IMG/VR virus record: IMGVR_UViG_3300033153_003388 | Location: 1 to 20,863 of that record | Direction: 5' to 3' (one strand) | Source of the DNA: a virus | DNA length: 20,863 bases | In this document: positions 9,189 to 15,497 of the stretch, piece after piece | Numbering within the stretch: position 1 is the stretch's first letter | Layout of the letters: the number at the start of each line of letters is the position of its first letter | Made by a program: the position numbers and the translations under genes | Notes under the pieces: model-generated | Told to the model about the DNA's origin: nothing | What the model saw: only the letters and a program-made list of their open reading frames with translations | Databases searched by the model: none

Positions 9189-9610
9189 TATTTCCCCTTA
9201 ACTATACGTGTGTCTTTATTTTTAATACGTTTAGCAATTCCATCACCAGAATCAAGAATAATAATTTCTCCCGGCTTCATTCCATATTTGCGTTTATACT
9301 CTTTTCTTCTTCTTTCGTGAGCACTTGTCCAAGGAGTTAGAGTTGCTACCAACGACTTAGATAAATCTTTTTGTGCCTTATGCATTGCTCTTCCACCTTC
9401 TTTAGACATAGGTGTTCTTGCAAGAGGTACGATAGCAGAAACAATACTCCATTTATGCAACTCAGCTTCTTTACATAACCTGTACTGGTTTTGCATCCAT
9501 AGAATACCATGAAACTCTATACCATCTAAAATGTAATCATCACTCCACCCGTAGGTAGCTCTAAGTGTATGGAGTACAGGTCCATACCTTCTAAGAACTA
9601 GCTTGTGGAG
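9188..9610 (-). CDS. Tail assembly chaperone extension (gpT-like), made by -1 frameshift
   Basis: After slipping at 9616-9610 the -1 frame reads CTC CAC AAG CTA and stays open for 38 codons before the first in-frame Met (9496) and then 102 more to TAA, giving a fusion of about 280 residues with the 140 residues encoded before the slip. The basic C-terminus (RRRKEYKRKYG) fits a domain that contacts the tape measure protein. No ribosome binding site stands before the Met at 9496 (ATTCTATGGATG), so independent starting there is unlikely. The final TAA overlaps the tape measure ATG (TAATG). Confidence 0.8.
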   Translation of the reverse strand, partial: LHKLVLRRYGPVLHTLRATYGWSDDYILDGIEFHGILWMQNQYRLCKEAELHKWSIVSAIVPLARTPMSKEGGRAMHKAQKDLSKSLVATLTPWTSAHERRRKEYKRKYGMKPGEIIILDSGDGIAKRIKNKDTRIVKGK

Positions 9611-10029
9611 AAAAAACGATTGACAACTTTAATATATTCATCCTGCCCCATAAGAACCTCGACACCGTCAAGTAGTGTAGAAATATTAAAGTATTCCTCT
9701 GCCTCTTTTTTTGCGCAACCTGTTACAACAATGAACAACTCTACAAGAGCTGTAGGTGTTGCCACCTCTCCAATTGCACCTAACAGTTGGAAAAGCCCAC
9801 CCTCTCCGAGAGATACGTTTCCTTCATCATCCATAATCTTACTAGCAATACCTGTTCCGTACTTACCAAGCCAGTTTAGGATAGCAGACACTTGCTCTGC
9901 TTGTGCCATACCTGTCTTCTTAAGACTATATTCTTTTTCACCAACAACAATAACTGCTAGTGCTTCTTCTTCAACAACTTCCTCAACAACTTCCTCAATC
10001 ATTTCAGCTTCTTTAGTTTCGTCATTCAT
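9598..10029 (-). CDS. Tail assembly chaperone, short form (gpG-like)
   Basis: Binds the tape measure protein during tail assembly and is not kept in the virion. 143 residues with a very acidic start (EMIEEVVEEVVEEEA), a beta segment and a helical domain, in the usual place between tube and tape measure genes. The end NRFFSTS is encoded across CGT TTT TTC TCC, containing a canonical -1 slippery heptamer, then TAG. AAGGAG precedes the ATG. The short form is the 0-frame product; the long form is listed separately. Identification rests on position, size, and the frameshift arrangement typical of gpG/gpGT pairs. Confidence 0.85.
   Translation of the reverse strand: MNDETKEAEMIEEVVEEVVEEEALAVIVVGEKEYSLKKTGMAQAEQVSAILNWLGKYGTGIASKIMDDEGNVSLGEGGLFQLLGAIGEVATPTALVELFIVVTGCAKKEAEEYFNISTLLDGVEVLMGQDEYIKVVNRFFSTS
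9610..9616 (-). promoter_or_regulatory. Programmed -1 frameshift site (U UUU UUC)
   Basis: The heptamer T TTT TTC is in the gpG frame as CGT TTT TTC and matches the X XXY YYZ rule. A possible downstream stimulator is a 9-bp stem with one bulge (AAGGTATGG, arm 9582-9590, with CCATACACTT, arm 9563-9572), but the 19-nt spacer is longer than the usual 5-9. Confidence 0.85.
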
Positions 10030-10050
10030 CTCTTACTCCTTAAAATAACA

Positions 10051-10080
10051 AGACCCCATAGCTACACCGCTATAGGGTCT
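10051..10080 (-). terminator. Strong hairpin after the tail tube genes
   Basis: A 12-bp stem (AGACCCTATAGC with GCTATGGGGTCT on the minus strand, one G-U pair) and a 6-nt loop, followed by TTGTTATTTT. The wobble pairs only on minus-strand RNA. The imperfect T run suggests a partial terminator or RNA processing/stability element lowering expression of tail chaperone and later genes relative to the tube. Confidence 0.65.
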
Positions 10081-10119
10081 ATTGATAGTTTTATTCTTAG
10101 CCTGAGACTACGTTATTCC

Positions 10120-10650
10120 TTACGGGAAAGTAGCAGGCTTTTCAGTTCTATATAATTCTCCGCTTCCTGAAAAATCTACATCCAGTGTTACATAGTCTTC
10201 CACTGGTGTTGACATGTCAATTGAGCCTAGAATTATTTTTCCTAACCAATATTGTGTTGGTTCTGCATCATCTGAAGGTGCATCATTAGTTTTACTGTTG
10301 ATAAATATTACCCACAAGCTTGCGCCTGCTTTCATATTCACAAAAATTGTATCTGTTGAGCTGTCTAAATATCCAGACATACTACCAGACCAATCCATAA
10401 ACAGTCTTGCTTTGTCTACCCAAGCGTCAGCGGGACTTGCAACAAACACTTTGTGCTCTGCAATGTCTACAGAAATACTGATTGAAAATTCGTTTCTTTC
10501 TGGAAACTGTAACCAGTTGTAGTTTGTAGGATAATCTGTATCCCAAACTAATGTATCTGTACTCCACTTAGGAAGTTCGCAAGTTTCTCCTGATGCGTCC
10601 GTTTCTGATACAAACAAAATATCAGCATCAATTCCTATAATTGCGGTCAT
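10120..10650 (-). CDS. Major tail tube protein, copy C, without insert
   Basis: 176 residues, the plain form of the tube protein. The N-terminus MTAIIGIDADILFV is followed after a short linker (ETCELPKW...) by the same core as copies A and B, starting at residue 49. It lacks the GxGY insert, so it shows where the insert lies in A and B. The end differs (LYRTEKPATFP). A 125-nt gap separates it from copy B, unlike the 12 nt between A and B, and a hairpin follows. Its size matches ordinary siphovirus tube proteins, so it may be the ancestral form. AGGAG stands 9 nt before the ATG. Confidence 0.8.
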   Translation of the reverse strand: MTAIIGIDADILFVSETDASGETCELPKWSTDTLVWDTDYPTNYNWLQFPERNEFSISISVDIAEHKVFVASPADAWVDKARLFMDWSGSMSGYLDSSTDTIFVNMKAGASLWVIFINSKTNDAPSDDAEPTQYWLGKIILGSIDMSTPVEDYVTLDVDFSGSGELYRTEKPATFP

Positions 10651-10775
10651 GTTCTTTTACTCCTGTAGTTTACGTTTAAATCATCGTCCTCCTGTTTGAC
10701 ACATCTCCACACATTTGCTCTCATTTATTCTTCTCTCTGTATACTATAATCTATTTCCAACAGTTTTTGTTACTT
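10651..10775 (-). other. Spacer between tail tube copies B and C with a 25-codon micro-ORF
   Basis: The longest gene-free stretch in the window. A possible micro-ORF runs 10724-10647 (start MRANVWRCVKQ, 25 residues); its TGA overlaps the copy C ATG (ATGA), so it could couple or limit translation of copy C. Its own ribosome site is weak (AGAGAGAAG). A TATAGTATACA stretch resembles a -10 box, but no matching -35 is seen. Treat it as a leader of unproven function. Confidence 0.3.
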
Positions 10776-11567
10776 TTAGTATGGCATTTCTGAGCGATAC
10801 AGTGCACCACTACCAGCGAAATCTACATCCAATGTTACATAATCCTCAACAGGTGTTGACATGTCTACTGAACCTAGAATTACTTTGCCTAGCCAGTATT
10901 GTTCTGCCCACTGGTCATCTATTGCTTGGTCATTAAGTTTACTGTTCAAGAAAAGAACCCACAAACTTTCTCCAGCCTTCATGTTGTTAAATATAGCATC
11001 TGTTGATGCGTCTAAGTAACCAGACATTGAGCCCGACCAATCCATAAACAAACGAGCCTTGTCTACCCAAGCATCTGCTGGGCTGGCGACAAATACTTTG
11101 TGTTCCGCAATATCAACCGAAATTGAAATGCTAAACTCATTTCTTTCTGGGAACTGCATCCATGAGAATTCATCCCCATCACCACTATTTACTACAAGTG
11201 ACCAAGTGTTATCTGTTAAATCCCAAATTGGTAAAACCAATCCGTGAATTGAATCTACATCTACTGTAAGGTTATTATCTCCAGAAGCAGAGGCGTTTGA
11301 TGTCGCTACAGCTGCCGCTGTTGGGATACCAGAACCTGCAATATTTGCAGTAATCCCTACCAAATCTACCACACCAGCTGTTTGACTGATAACATACCCT
11401 TGTGCTACTATATCAGAAGTGCCACCTATGTCAAATGTTTCATCATCTGCATAACCTGCACCCCCAACAGCAACGCTGATAGTTGCAGCTCCACCTTGCG
11501 TGCATGCCAAGATATCTGATTCTGTTGCGAACAGTATATCGGCATCTATTCCAATTATTGCTGACAT
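10776..11567 (-). CDS. Major tail tube protein, copy B, with inserted GxGY module
   Basis: 263 residues. It starts MSAIIGIDADILFA and has the same layout as copy A: an insert at residues 24-107 containing GAGYADDETFDIGG, a second more diverged unit (around AGSGIPTAAAV), and a closing LTVDVDSI. The core from residue 139 is identical to the other copies over 48 residues; the ends differ slightly (GALYRSEMPY versus GELYRSEMPY in A). The insert point is the same as in copy A, yet insert sequences are much more different than cores. The AAAGGAG site lies in the 12 nt between copies A and B. A paralogous tube subunit, or a decorated tube variant, is the likely role. Confidence 0.8.
   Translation of the reverse strand: MSAIIGIDADILFATESDILACTQGGAATISVAVGGAGYADDETFDIGGTSDIVAQGYVISQTAGVVDLVGITANIAGSGIPTAAAVATSNASASGDNNLTVDVDSIHGLVLPIWDLTDNTWSLVVNSGDGDEFSWMQFPERNEFSISISVDIAEHKVFVASPADAWVDKARLFMDWSGSMSGYLDASTDAIFNNMKAGESLWVLFLNSKLNDQAIDDQWAEQYWLGKVILGSVDMSTPVEDYVTLDVDFAGSGALYRSEMPY
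11247..11498 (-). other. GxGY two-unit insert module in tail tube copy B
   Basis: Encodes residues about 24-107, at the same insertion point as in copy A. The first unit is clear (GAGYADDETFDIGG), the second is degenerate, and the closing LTVDVDSI matches the LTVDTETI of copy A. The low similarity of the inserts contrasts with the identical cores that follow. Confidence 0.65.
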
Positions 11568-11579
11568 ATTTTTACTCCT

Positions 11580-12365
11580 TTAGTACGGCATCTCTGAACG
11601 ATATAGTTCTCCGCTACCAGCGAAGTCCACATCCAGAGTTACATAATCTTCTACGGGTGTTGACATATCAATTGAGCCCAAAATAACTAGACCAAGCCAA
11701 TACTGCGTTGGTGCAAAGTCATCTGTTGGTGCATCATTAGTTTTACTATTGACAAATGCTACCCATAGACTTTCTCCTGCTTTCATGTTTGTAAAGATTT
11801 CATCGTTTGATGCGTCAAGGTATCCTGACATGCTCCCTGACCAGTCCATGAATAGTCTTGCTTTATCTACCCATGCATCAGCAGGTGAAGCTACGAATAC
11901 TTTATGCTCTGCAATGTCCACTGAAATTGAAATACTAAATTCGTTTCTTTCTGGAAATTGAGTCCATGAGTATGTGCCGTCATTTACTAACACAGTCCAA
12001 ACGTTTGTTGATGTGTCCCAAGGTGGGATAACCAGTGAATTGATTGTTTCAGTATCAACTGTAAGCCCTGTACCACCAGCGGGCTCTACTGTTGTTGCCA
12101 TTGCGTCATCCCCTATTACATATCCAGAACCAACTTCGATTCTCGTAATACTATCAGGAATACCAGTAGTAGCTACCACTGCGAAAGTAGCCGCTACATC
12201 TTGGTTTGCGCCACCAGTTACAGTAACCACATCACCAGTATCATTATACCCAGTACCTGCTGCTGCTATAGAAGCTGTAGCGATACCACCTTGTAGTGTT
12301 TCTGCATCTACAGTACTCTTTTTCACAAACAGAATATCGGCATCAATGCCTATAATTGCTGTCAT
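11580..12365 (-). CDS. Major tail tube protein, copy A, with inserted GxGY module
   Basis: Tail tube subunit, one of three tandem paralogues. 261 residues. It starts MTAIIGIDADILFV, a start shared with copy C and nearly so with copy B. Residues about 25-108 are a glycine/threonine-rich insert with two units (GTGYNDTGD...GG and GSGYVIGDD...GG) ending in LTVDTETI. The core follows: from residue 137 (FPERNEFSIS) a 48-residue block is identical in all three copies, and DMSTPVEDYVTLDVDF is also shared. The core is typical of a beta-sandwich tube protein; assignment rests on position before the tail chaperones and on the high conservation. AAAGGAGT precedes the ATG. Either the tube mixes the copies or only some are assembled; this cannot be told from sequence. 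Confidence 0.8.
   Translation of the reverse strand: MTAIIGIDADILFVKKSTVDAETLQGGIATASIAAAGTGYNDTGDVVTVTGGANQDVAATFAVVATTGIPDSITRIEVGSGYVIGDDAMATTVEPAGGTGLTVDTETINSLVIPPWDTSTNVWTVLVNDGTYSWTQFPERNEFSISISVDIAEHKVFVASPADAWVDKARLFMDWSGSMSGYLDASNDEIFTNMKAGESLWVAFVNSKTNDAPTDDFAPTQYWLGLVILGSIDMSTPVEDYVTLDVDFAGSGELYRSEMPY
12042..12293 (-). other. GxGY two-unit insert module in tail tube copy A
   Basis: Encodes residues about 25-108. Two glycine/aspartate-rich units (GTGYNDTGD and GSGYVIGDD, each followed by GG) end in LTVDTETI. The limits are judged by comparing with copy C, which has no insert. Related modules occur at 11247-11498, 2266-2760 and 977-1219. Confidence 0.7.
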
Positions 12366-12368
12366 GTT

Positions 12369-12665
12369 TTACTCCTTTATAAATATTAAATTCCATCTAT
12401 CTCCCCCAGCTTCATGCTGTTGCATGACCTCTGGAAGCTCTATTTCTTTTACTAGCCATCTTCTTACATGAAACTCTTTCTTAGTAGCTAGGAAAGAATA
12501 GTAAATCCCTTTACGAATTTGGTCTACCGTTCCTTTCTTTCTTTTGAAAGTTTTTACACTAGGCATCATTTTAATGATGTCAATTGTATTTGGTTTTACA
12601 CGCATATCTGGCTGGTCCGCCATTCTCATTACATCAAACCAATTCATTTCCCAAGTTCTTTCCAT
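12369..12665 (-). CDS. Hypothetical neck/tail protein
   Basis: A 98-residue, basic, Met-rich protein that I do not recognise. Its ATG overlaps the preceding stop (TAATG), so translation is coupled to the probable tail terminator. Sequence marks: MNWFDVMRMADQPD near the start, a basic middle (KTFKRKKGTVDQIRKG) and an amphipathic end (RRWLVKEIELPEV). It sits directly before the tail tube genes and ends in TAA 3 nt before the first tube start. It could be a neck component or a tube assembly factor; only position supports this. Confidence 0.55.
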   Translation of the reverse strand: MERTWEMNWFDVMRMADQPDMRVKPNTIDIIKMMPSVKTFKRKKGTVDQIRKGIYYSFLATKKEFHVRRWLVKEIELPEVMQQHEAGGDRWNLIFIKE

Positions 12666-13123
12666 TATGTTCCCCCATAGTTTACTAACATAGTAAAGGG
12701 TAAGAAGTAAAATGGTCTTTCCCCTATAACTGTTCTCTGTGGTCTTTCGATACGGGTAATGTTAATTTTATCCATTGCTGTAAGTCTTTTGTTTATACCA
12801 TACCCACCCTGAAAAGCACCCATTAGAGAGCCAATCATGTTTTCCTTTGCGTCTTCAGTTGCTTCTGTTCCTGAATATCCAAACACCATAACGCCGCCAA
12901 TATATACATCCCACAAATCTTTATTTCTAATAGGTTGCCCTGAATGTGGTGTGGCATAAAGAAAGTCTAACAAACAACCAGTAGTGTTATCTGACTCATC
13001 TACTAATGCGTCAATCACTGCCTGAACTGTTCCATAACTTATTGTTGCCAAACTTAACTCTGTTATACTTGTTGCGAGATAAGACTTTACCGAATCCAGT
13101 ATGTCTGTATAAACATTACTCAT
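12665..13123 (-). CDS. Probable tail terminator or neck protein
   Basis: A 152-residue protein beginning with a helix (YTDILDSVKSYLA) and ending with a beta segment (RPFYFLPFTMLVNYGG), a layout seen in siphovirus tail terminator proteins that cap the tail tube. It lies between the connector and tail tube genes, the correct position, and its stop overlaps the next start (TAATG). No diagnostic motif is visible, so head closure or tail completion are equally possible. AAAGGG is about 8 nt before the ATG. Confidence 0.5.
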   Translation of the reverse strand: MSNVYTDILDSVKSYLATSITELSLATISYGTVQAVIDALVDESDNTTGCLLDFLYATPHSGQPIRNKDLWDVYIGGVMVFGYSGTEATEDAKENMIGSLMGAFQGGYGINKRLTAMDKINITRIERPQRTVIGERPFYFLPFTMLVNYGGT

Positions 13124-13135
13124 TTTTTCTACCCT

Positions 13136-13726
13136 TTAGCGTATCCTCACTCTGGTTCTCTTACCAATCAAACTATCTAATATAGAGTTCAAATGGTCAA
13201 CAAGACCAATGCTTTGATTGGGTGTTCTTAGTCCATATTCTGGAGCTATAGAAGCCCACTCCATATCAGAATCACTACCCTTACGTGCTTCGTAGTTCAG
13301 TATCGCTATAATCATTAGAGAAACAGCGAAAGTATAAATCTCTTTTTTAGGAACTGTGCCTGAATAGGCAACCACATAATTCCTGTATCCATCATACCAT
13401 TTACCCTGCTCCGAATCAAATATTAGTTCGTTTCCTACAACTGTGATATAATCCAAACTAATTGATTCGTCTGCTACTTCCCCACCACGTGTGCGAGTAA
13501 CAGATGTAAGTGAAGTAACTGGATGTGAAGTAAGAAGTATCTGACCGTTTGTTCCTGAAAGGTAGTCTGTAAAGGCAGTTTGGTTTATAAGCTCATTAAC
13601 AGTGTCTTTGCCTAAGTATTCTAATAACAAGGACTCTGCATATGTACTCCACTCATCTTCTAATTCTTCAATGTCTTTTTTATAAAGAGAATAAACGTCC
13701 GATTTAGTGGCTATTGTCCAAGCCAT
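13136..13726 (-). CDS. Head-tail connector (gp6-like adaptor)
   Basis: Likely adaptor ring that binds the portal after packaging. The 196-residue protein begins with helical sequence typical of gp6-like adaptors (LYKKDIEELEDEWSTYAESLLLEYL), followed by a beta-rich middle (LTSHPVTSLTSVTRTR, YITVVGNELIF, YVVAYSGTVP) and a C-terminal helix (EIYTFAVSLMIIAILNYE). The pattern of helical start, a strand with HPV, and YSGTVP then a helix is common in this family. It has GGGAG upstream of the ATG. It sits between the membrane protein and tail genes, where connectors are expected. No invariant catalytic motif exists to confirm it. Confidence 0.65.
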   Translation of the reverse strand: MAWTIATKSDVYSLYKKDIEELEDEWSTYAESLLLEYLGKDTVNELINQTAFTDYLSGTNGQILLTSHPVTSLTSVTRTRGGEVADESISLDYITVVGNELIFDSEQGKWYDGYRNYVVAYSGTVPKKEIYTFAVSLMIIAILNYEARKGSDSDMEWASIAPEYGLRTPNQSIGLVDHLNSILDSLIGKRTRVRIR

Positions 13727-13737
13727 GTGCTACTCCC

Positions 13738-14058
13738 TTATGCGGAACGTGCTAAGAATCTTTGATACGCTACTTCACCAATCAATGCGAATGAGCCCCA
13801 GTAAGCTAACACAGCTTCTAGTGTCCAATCAATTCCAACAGGACTAAATTCACCTGTTAAGAACATTATTATTAGTGCAAGCACCATAAAGAATCCAACC
13901 ACGCTATAGTGCATCAGCTGGTCAGCCCAGCCTGTTTTATCTTTCAACCACTGCAAAATATTAATTGCTGGGAAAAATGCAAACAACGCACCAATCCCAC
14001 TTATGATAATTTGTTGGGCTGTATACCCCTCAAAAAAATGTCTAAAAAATTCTAACAT
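13738..14058 (-). CDS. Small membrane protein with three predicted helices, holin-like
   Basis: A 106-residue hydrophobic protein with about three membrane helices: residues 14-36 (QQIIISGIGALFAFF...), 47-70 (MHYSVVGFFMVLALIIMF) and 80-98 (EAVLAYWGSFALIGEV), with charged turns and a short basic end. Size and topology resemble class I holins, which puncture the inner membrane at lysis. No endolysin is adjacent, however, and the gene sits between capsid and connector, an unusual place. A head-proximal or DNA-entry membrane protein, or a superinfection factor, are alternatives. It has an AAGGAG site 8 nt before the ATG and follows the RNA structure at 14085-14147, so it may be expressed at a lower level than capsid. 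Confidence 0.7.
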   Translation of the reverse strand: MLEFFRHFFEGYTAQQIIISGIGALFAFFPAINILQWLKDKTGWADQLMHYSVVGFFMVLALIIMFLTGEFSPVGIDWTLEAVLAYWGSFALIGEVAYQRFLARSA

Positions 14059-14084
14059 TGTTTTCTCCTTAATTTCTACTCAAT

Positions 14085-14147
14085 TTGAAACTAAAAGGGA
14101 GGCGTATTACCGCCTCCCATTACGAGCGGTCTGCCCGTTAGTTTCAA
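14085..14147 (-). ncRNA. Three-way-junction RNA structure after the capsid gene
   Basis: Between the capsid stop and the membrane-protein start. An outer perfect 10-bp helix (14085-14094 TTGAAACTAA with 14138-14147 TTAGTTTCAA) encloses two hairpins: a perfect 8-bp one (14097-14104 with 14111-14118, GGGAGGCG arm, 6-nt loop) and a 5-bp one (14123-14127 with 14133-14137). The 5-bp helix contains a pair that is G-U on minus-strand RNA but A-C on plus, so the fold fits the transcribed strand. The GC-rich hairpin followed by TTTT on the minus strand could also be a weak terminator. It may stabilise capsid mRNA or tune downstream transcription. Confidence 0.65.
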
Positions 14148-14159
14148 TTTATATCTCTA

Positions 14160-15479
14160 TTACGCTAATTTTACGTGTCTTAGAACTGAGAACAGTTCGC
14201 CATTGACAATCTTCATAGCTAAGTACGCTTTCAACATGTAATCGTATGTATCTTTTGTACGAGCAAGAGGTACATATGAGACCATGTTATCCACGGACTG
14301 ACCCATGCTGTCAATAAGACCCATGTATGAAGCACCGTTTCTTGAGCTTGCATTAGCAAGAAGAATAATCTCTTCCCCTGCTTCCAGTGGCTCAACCTCA
14401 TGTTCTACTGCAAAATCTGCATCATTGAAAGCCAATACTGTTCCGTTTACTGTTCCATCTGAATCGTAAGTAAGAGCAGGGATAATGTCCACAAGTTTGT
14501 GACCATCTGCTGCTGTTGTTGGCTCACGGAAAATCATATATGCGTATGCATCTGCATCTGCTGTCCATGATAGGTCAACATCAAAATCTGCTGTTGGGGT
14601 AACTACTGCCTCAGCAACACCAACACATTCGCCTTGGAATGTAACTGAAGATACTCTATATCCGTAAACTTCGTTAGCAGCACCAGATGAAACATCTGAG
14701 CCCGCAACTGCGGCTAGAGAACCAACGCCTGATGTTCCGGCTTTTAGCATATTTGTTTTGAAAATTGGTAAGGTATCGTATGTTCCCATAGTAAGCTTAC
14801 CATCAAATAGTTCCATGCTTTCAATAGGCATTTGAACTTTTGTTTGTAGACCATCTGTGATTTGCTTCATTCTACTTGACATAGAAAAGAATTTTGGGTC
14901 TCCCTCTGTGCCACGGTAGTCAATAGCATCAATCATTTGGTCTAGTTCATCTAATGTGATTTTATTTCCACCACCGTTAATGACGTTTGAAACATGTTCT
15001 GAATACACGAAAGGTAGGATACCTGTGTATTGGTATGCATCACCTGAAAATTGGTCATCAGCGTCTCCACTTGAACCGTAAAGAGTTGACCACTCAATAA
15101 TATCAGCAACGCCCTGTAGTGACAGGTCGATTTCTTGTGCAAGAGCATCTAGGTCTTTGTCTGTTACTGCTTGGTTGAACCCACTTACTGAACCCCAATT
15201 GCGTAGGATTTTAAGTTGTACAGAGTCACGACCATAAGTACCTTTTCTGCTATTAGCTGGTGTTACTTCGCCTTCGAACCAACCCTTCGGATGTGTAAGA
15301 ACTCTACGAAATTCGTGTGTCTTACCATCAGCTTTTTCTAGTCCGAACAAACTAACAAGCGGTTGCTTGTCAACTAGCTCTTCGTGAAGAACAGGGTCTA
15401 GGTCTTCTGAACGTAGGTCTACCGTATCGGCTGAAACAAGAGCCTTTCTTAATGCGGTTAATACGTTTTTTTCTTCCAT
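14160..15479 (-). CDS. Major capsid protein (HK97 fold) with inserted Fn3-like domain
   Basis: Forms the icosahedral shell. It directly follows the protease and has a strong AAGGAG site. The 439 residues are longer than the usual 300-400. Residues 1-245 and 366-439 read as a capsid core: an N-arm, FEGEVTPANSRKGTY, a helix around QEIDLSLQGVADIIEW, and a C-terminal DTYDYMLKAYLAMKIVNGELF strand. Between about 248 and 365 lies a different composition (VSSVTFQGECVG, VDLSWTADADAYAYMIFRE, then a T/D-rich stretch) that resembles a fibronectin type III fold. This probably protrudes from the capsid surface. The N-terminus lacks an HK97-like delta domain. Identification rests on gene order, size and core pattern. 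Confidence 0.85.
   Translation of the reverse strand: MEEKNVLTALRKALVSADTVDLRSEDLDPVLHEELVDKQPLVSLFGLEKADGKTHEFRRVLTHPKGWFEGEVTPANSRKGTYGRDSVQLKILRNWGSVSGFNQAVTDKDLDALAQEIDLSLQGVADIIEWSTLYGSSGDADDQFSGDAYQYTGILPFVYSEHVSNVINGGGNKITLDELDQMIDAIDYRGTEGDPKFFSMSSRMKQITDGLQTKVQMPIESMELFDGKLTMGTYDTLPIFKTNMLKAGTSGVGSLAAVAGSDVSSGAANEVYGYRVSSVTFQGECVGVAEAVVTPTADFDVDLSWTADADAYAYMIFREPTTAADGHKLVDIIPALTYDSDGTVNGTVLAFNDADFAVEHEVEPLEAGEEIILLANASSRNGASYMGLIDSMGQSVDNMVSYVPLARTKDTYDYMLKAYLAMKIVNGELFSVLRHVKLA
14385..14738 (-). other. Fn3-like insertion domain within the capsid protein
   Basis: Residues about 248-365 of the capsid protein. The order strand, GEC, VTPT, DLSW, YAYMIFRE, then a closing DSDGTVNGT/FNDADF fits a fibronectin type III pattern (conserved Trp in the B strand, Tyr/Phe-Arg in the C strand). 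The boundaries are estimates. Surface-exposed Ig-like or Fn3 domains are well known on phage capsids; binding function is inferred. Confidence 0.6.
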
Positions 15480-15497
15480 TGTAATTCTCCTTATAAA

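Noticed and set aside
9494-9496. Independent start of the gpT-like gene
   Set aside because: No Shine-Dalgarno sequence; the -1 frame is open back to a canonical slippery site.
14085-14147. tRNA gene
   Set aside because: Only three helices, with a 10-bp outer stem and no T-loop or anticodon arm pattern; not a tRNA.
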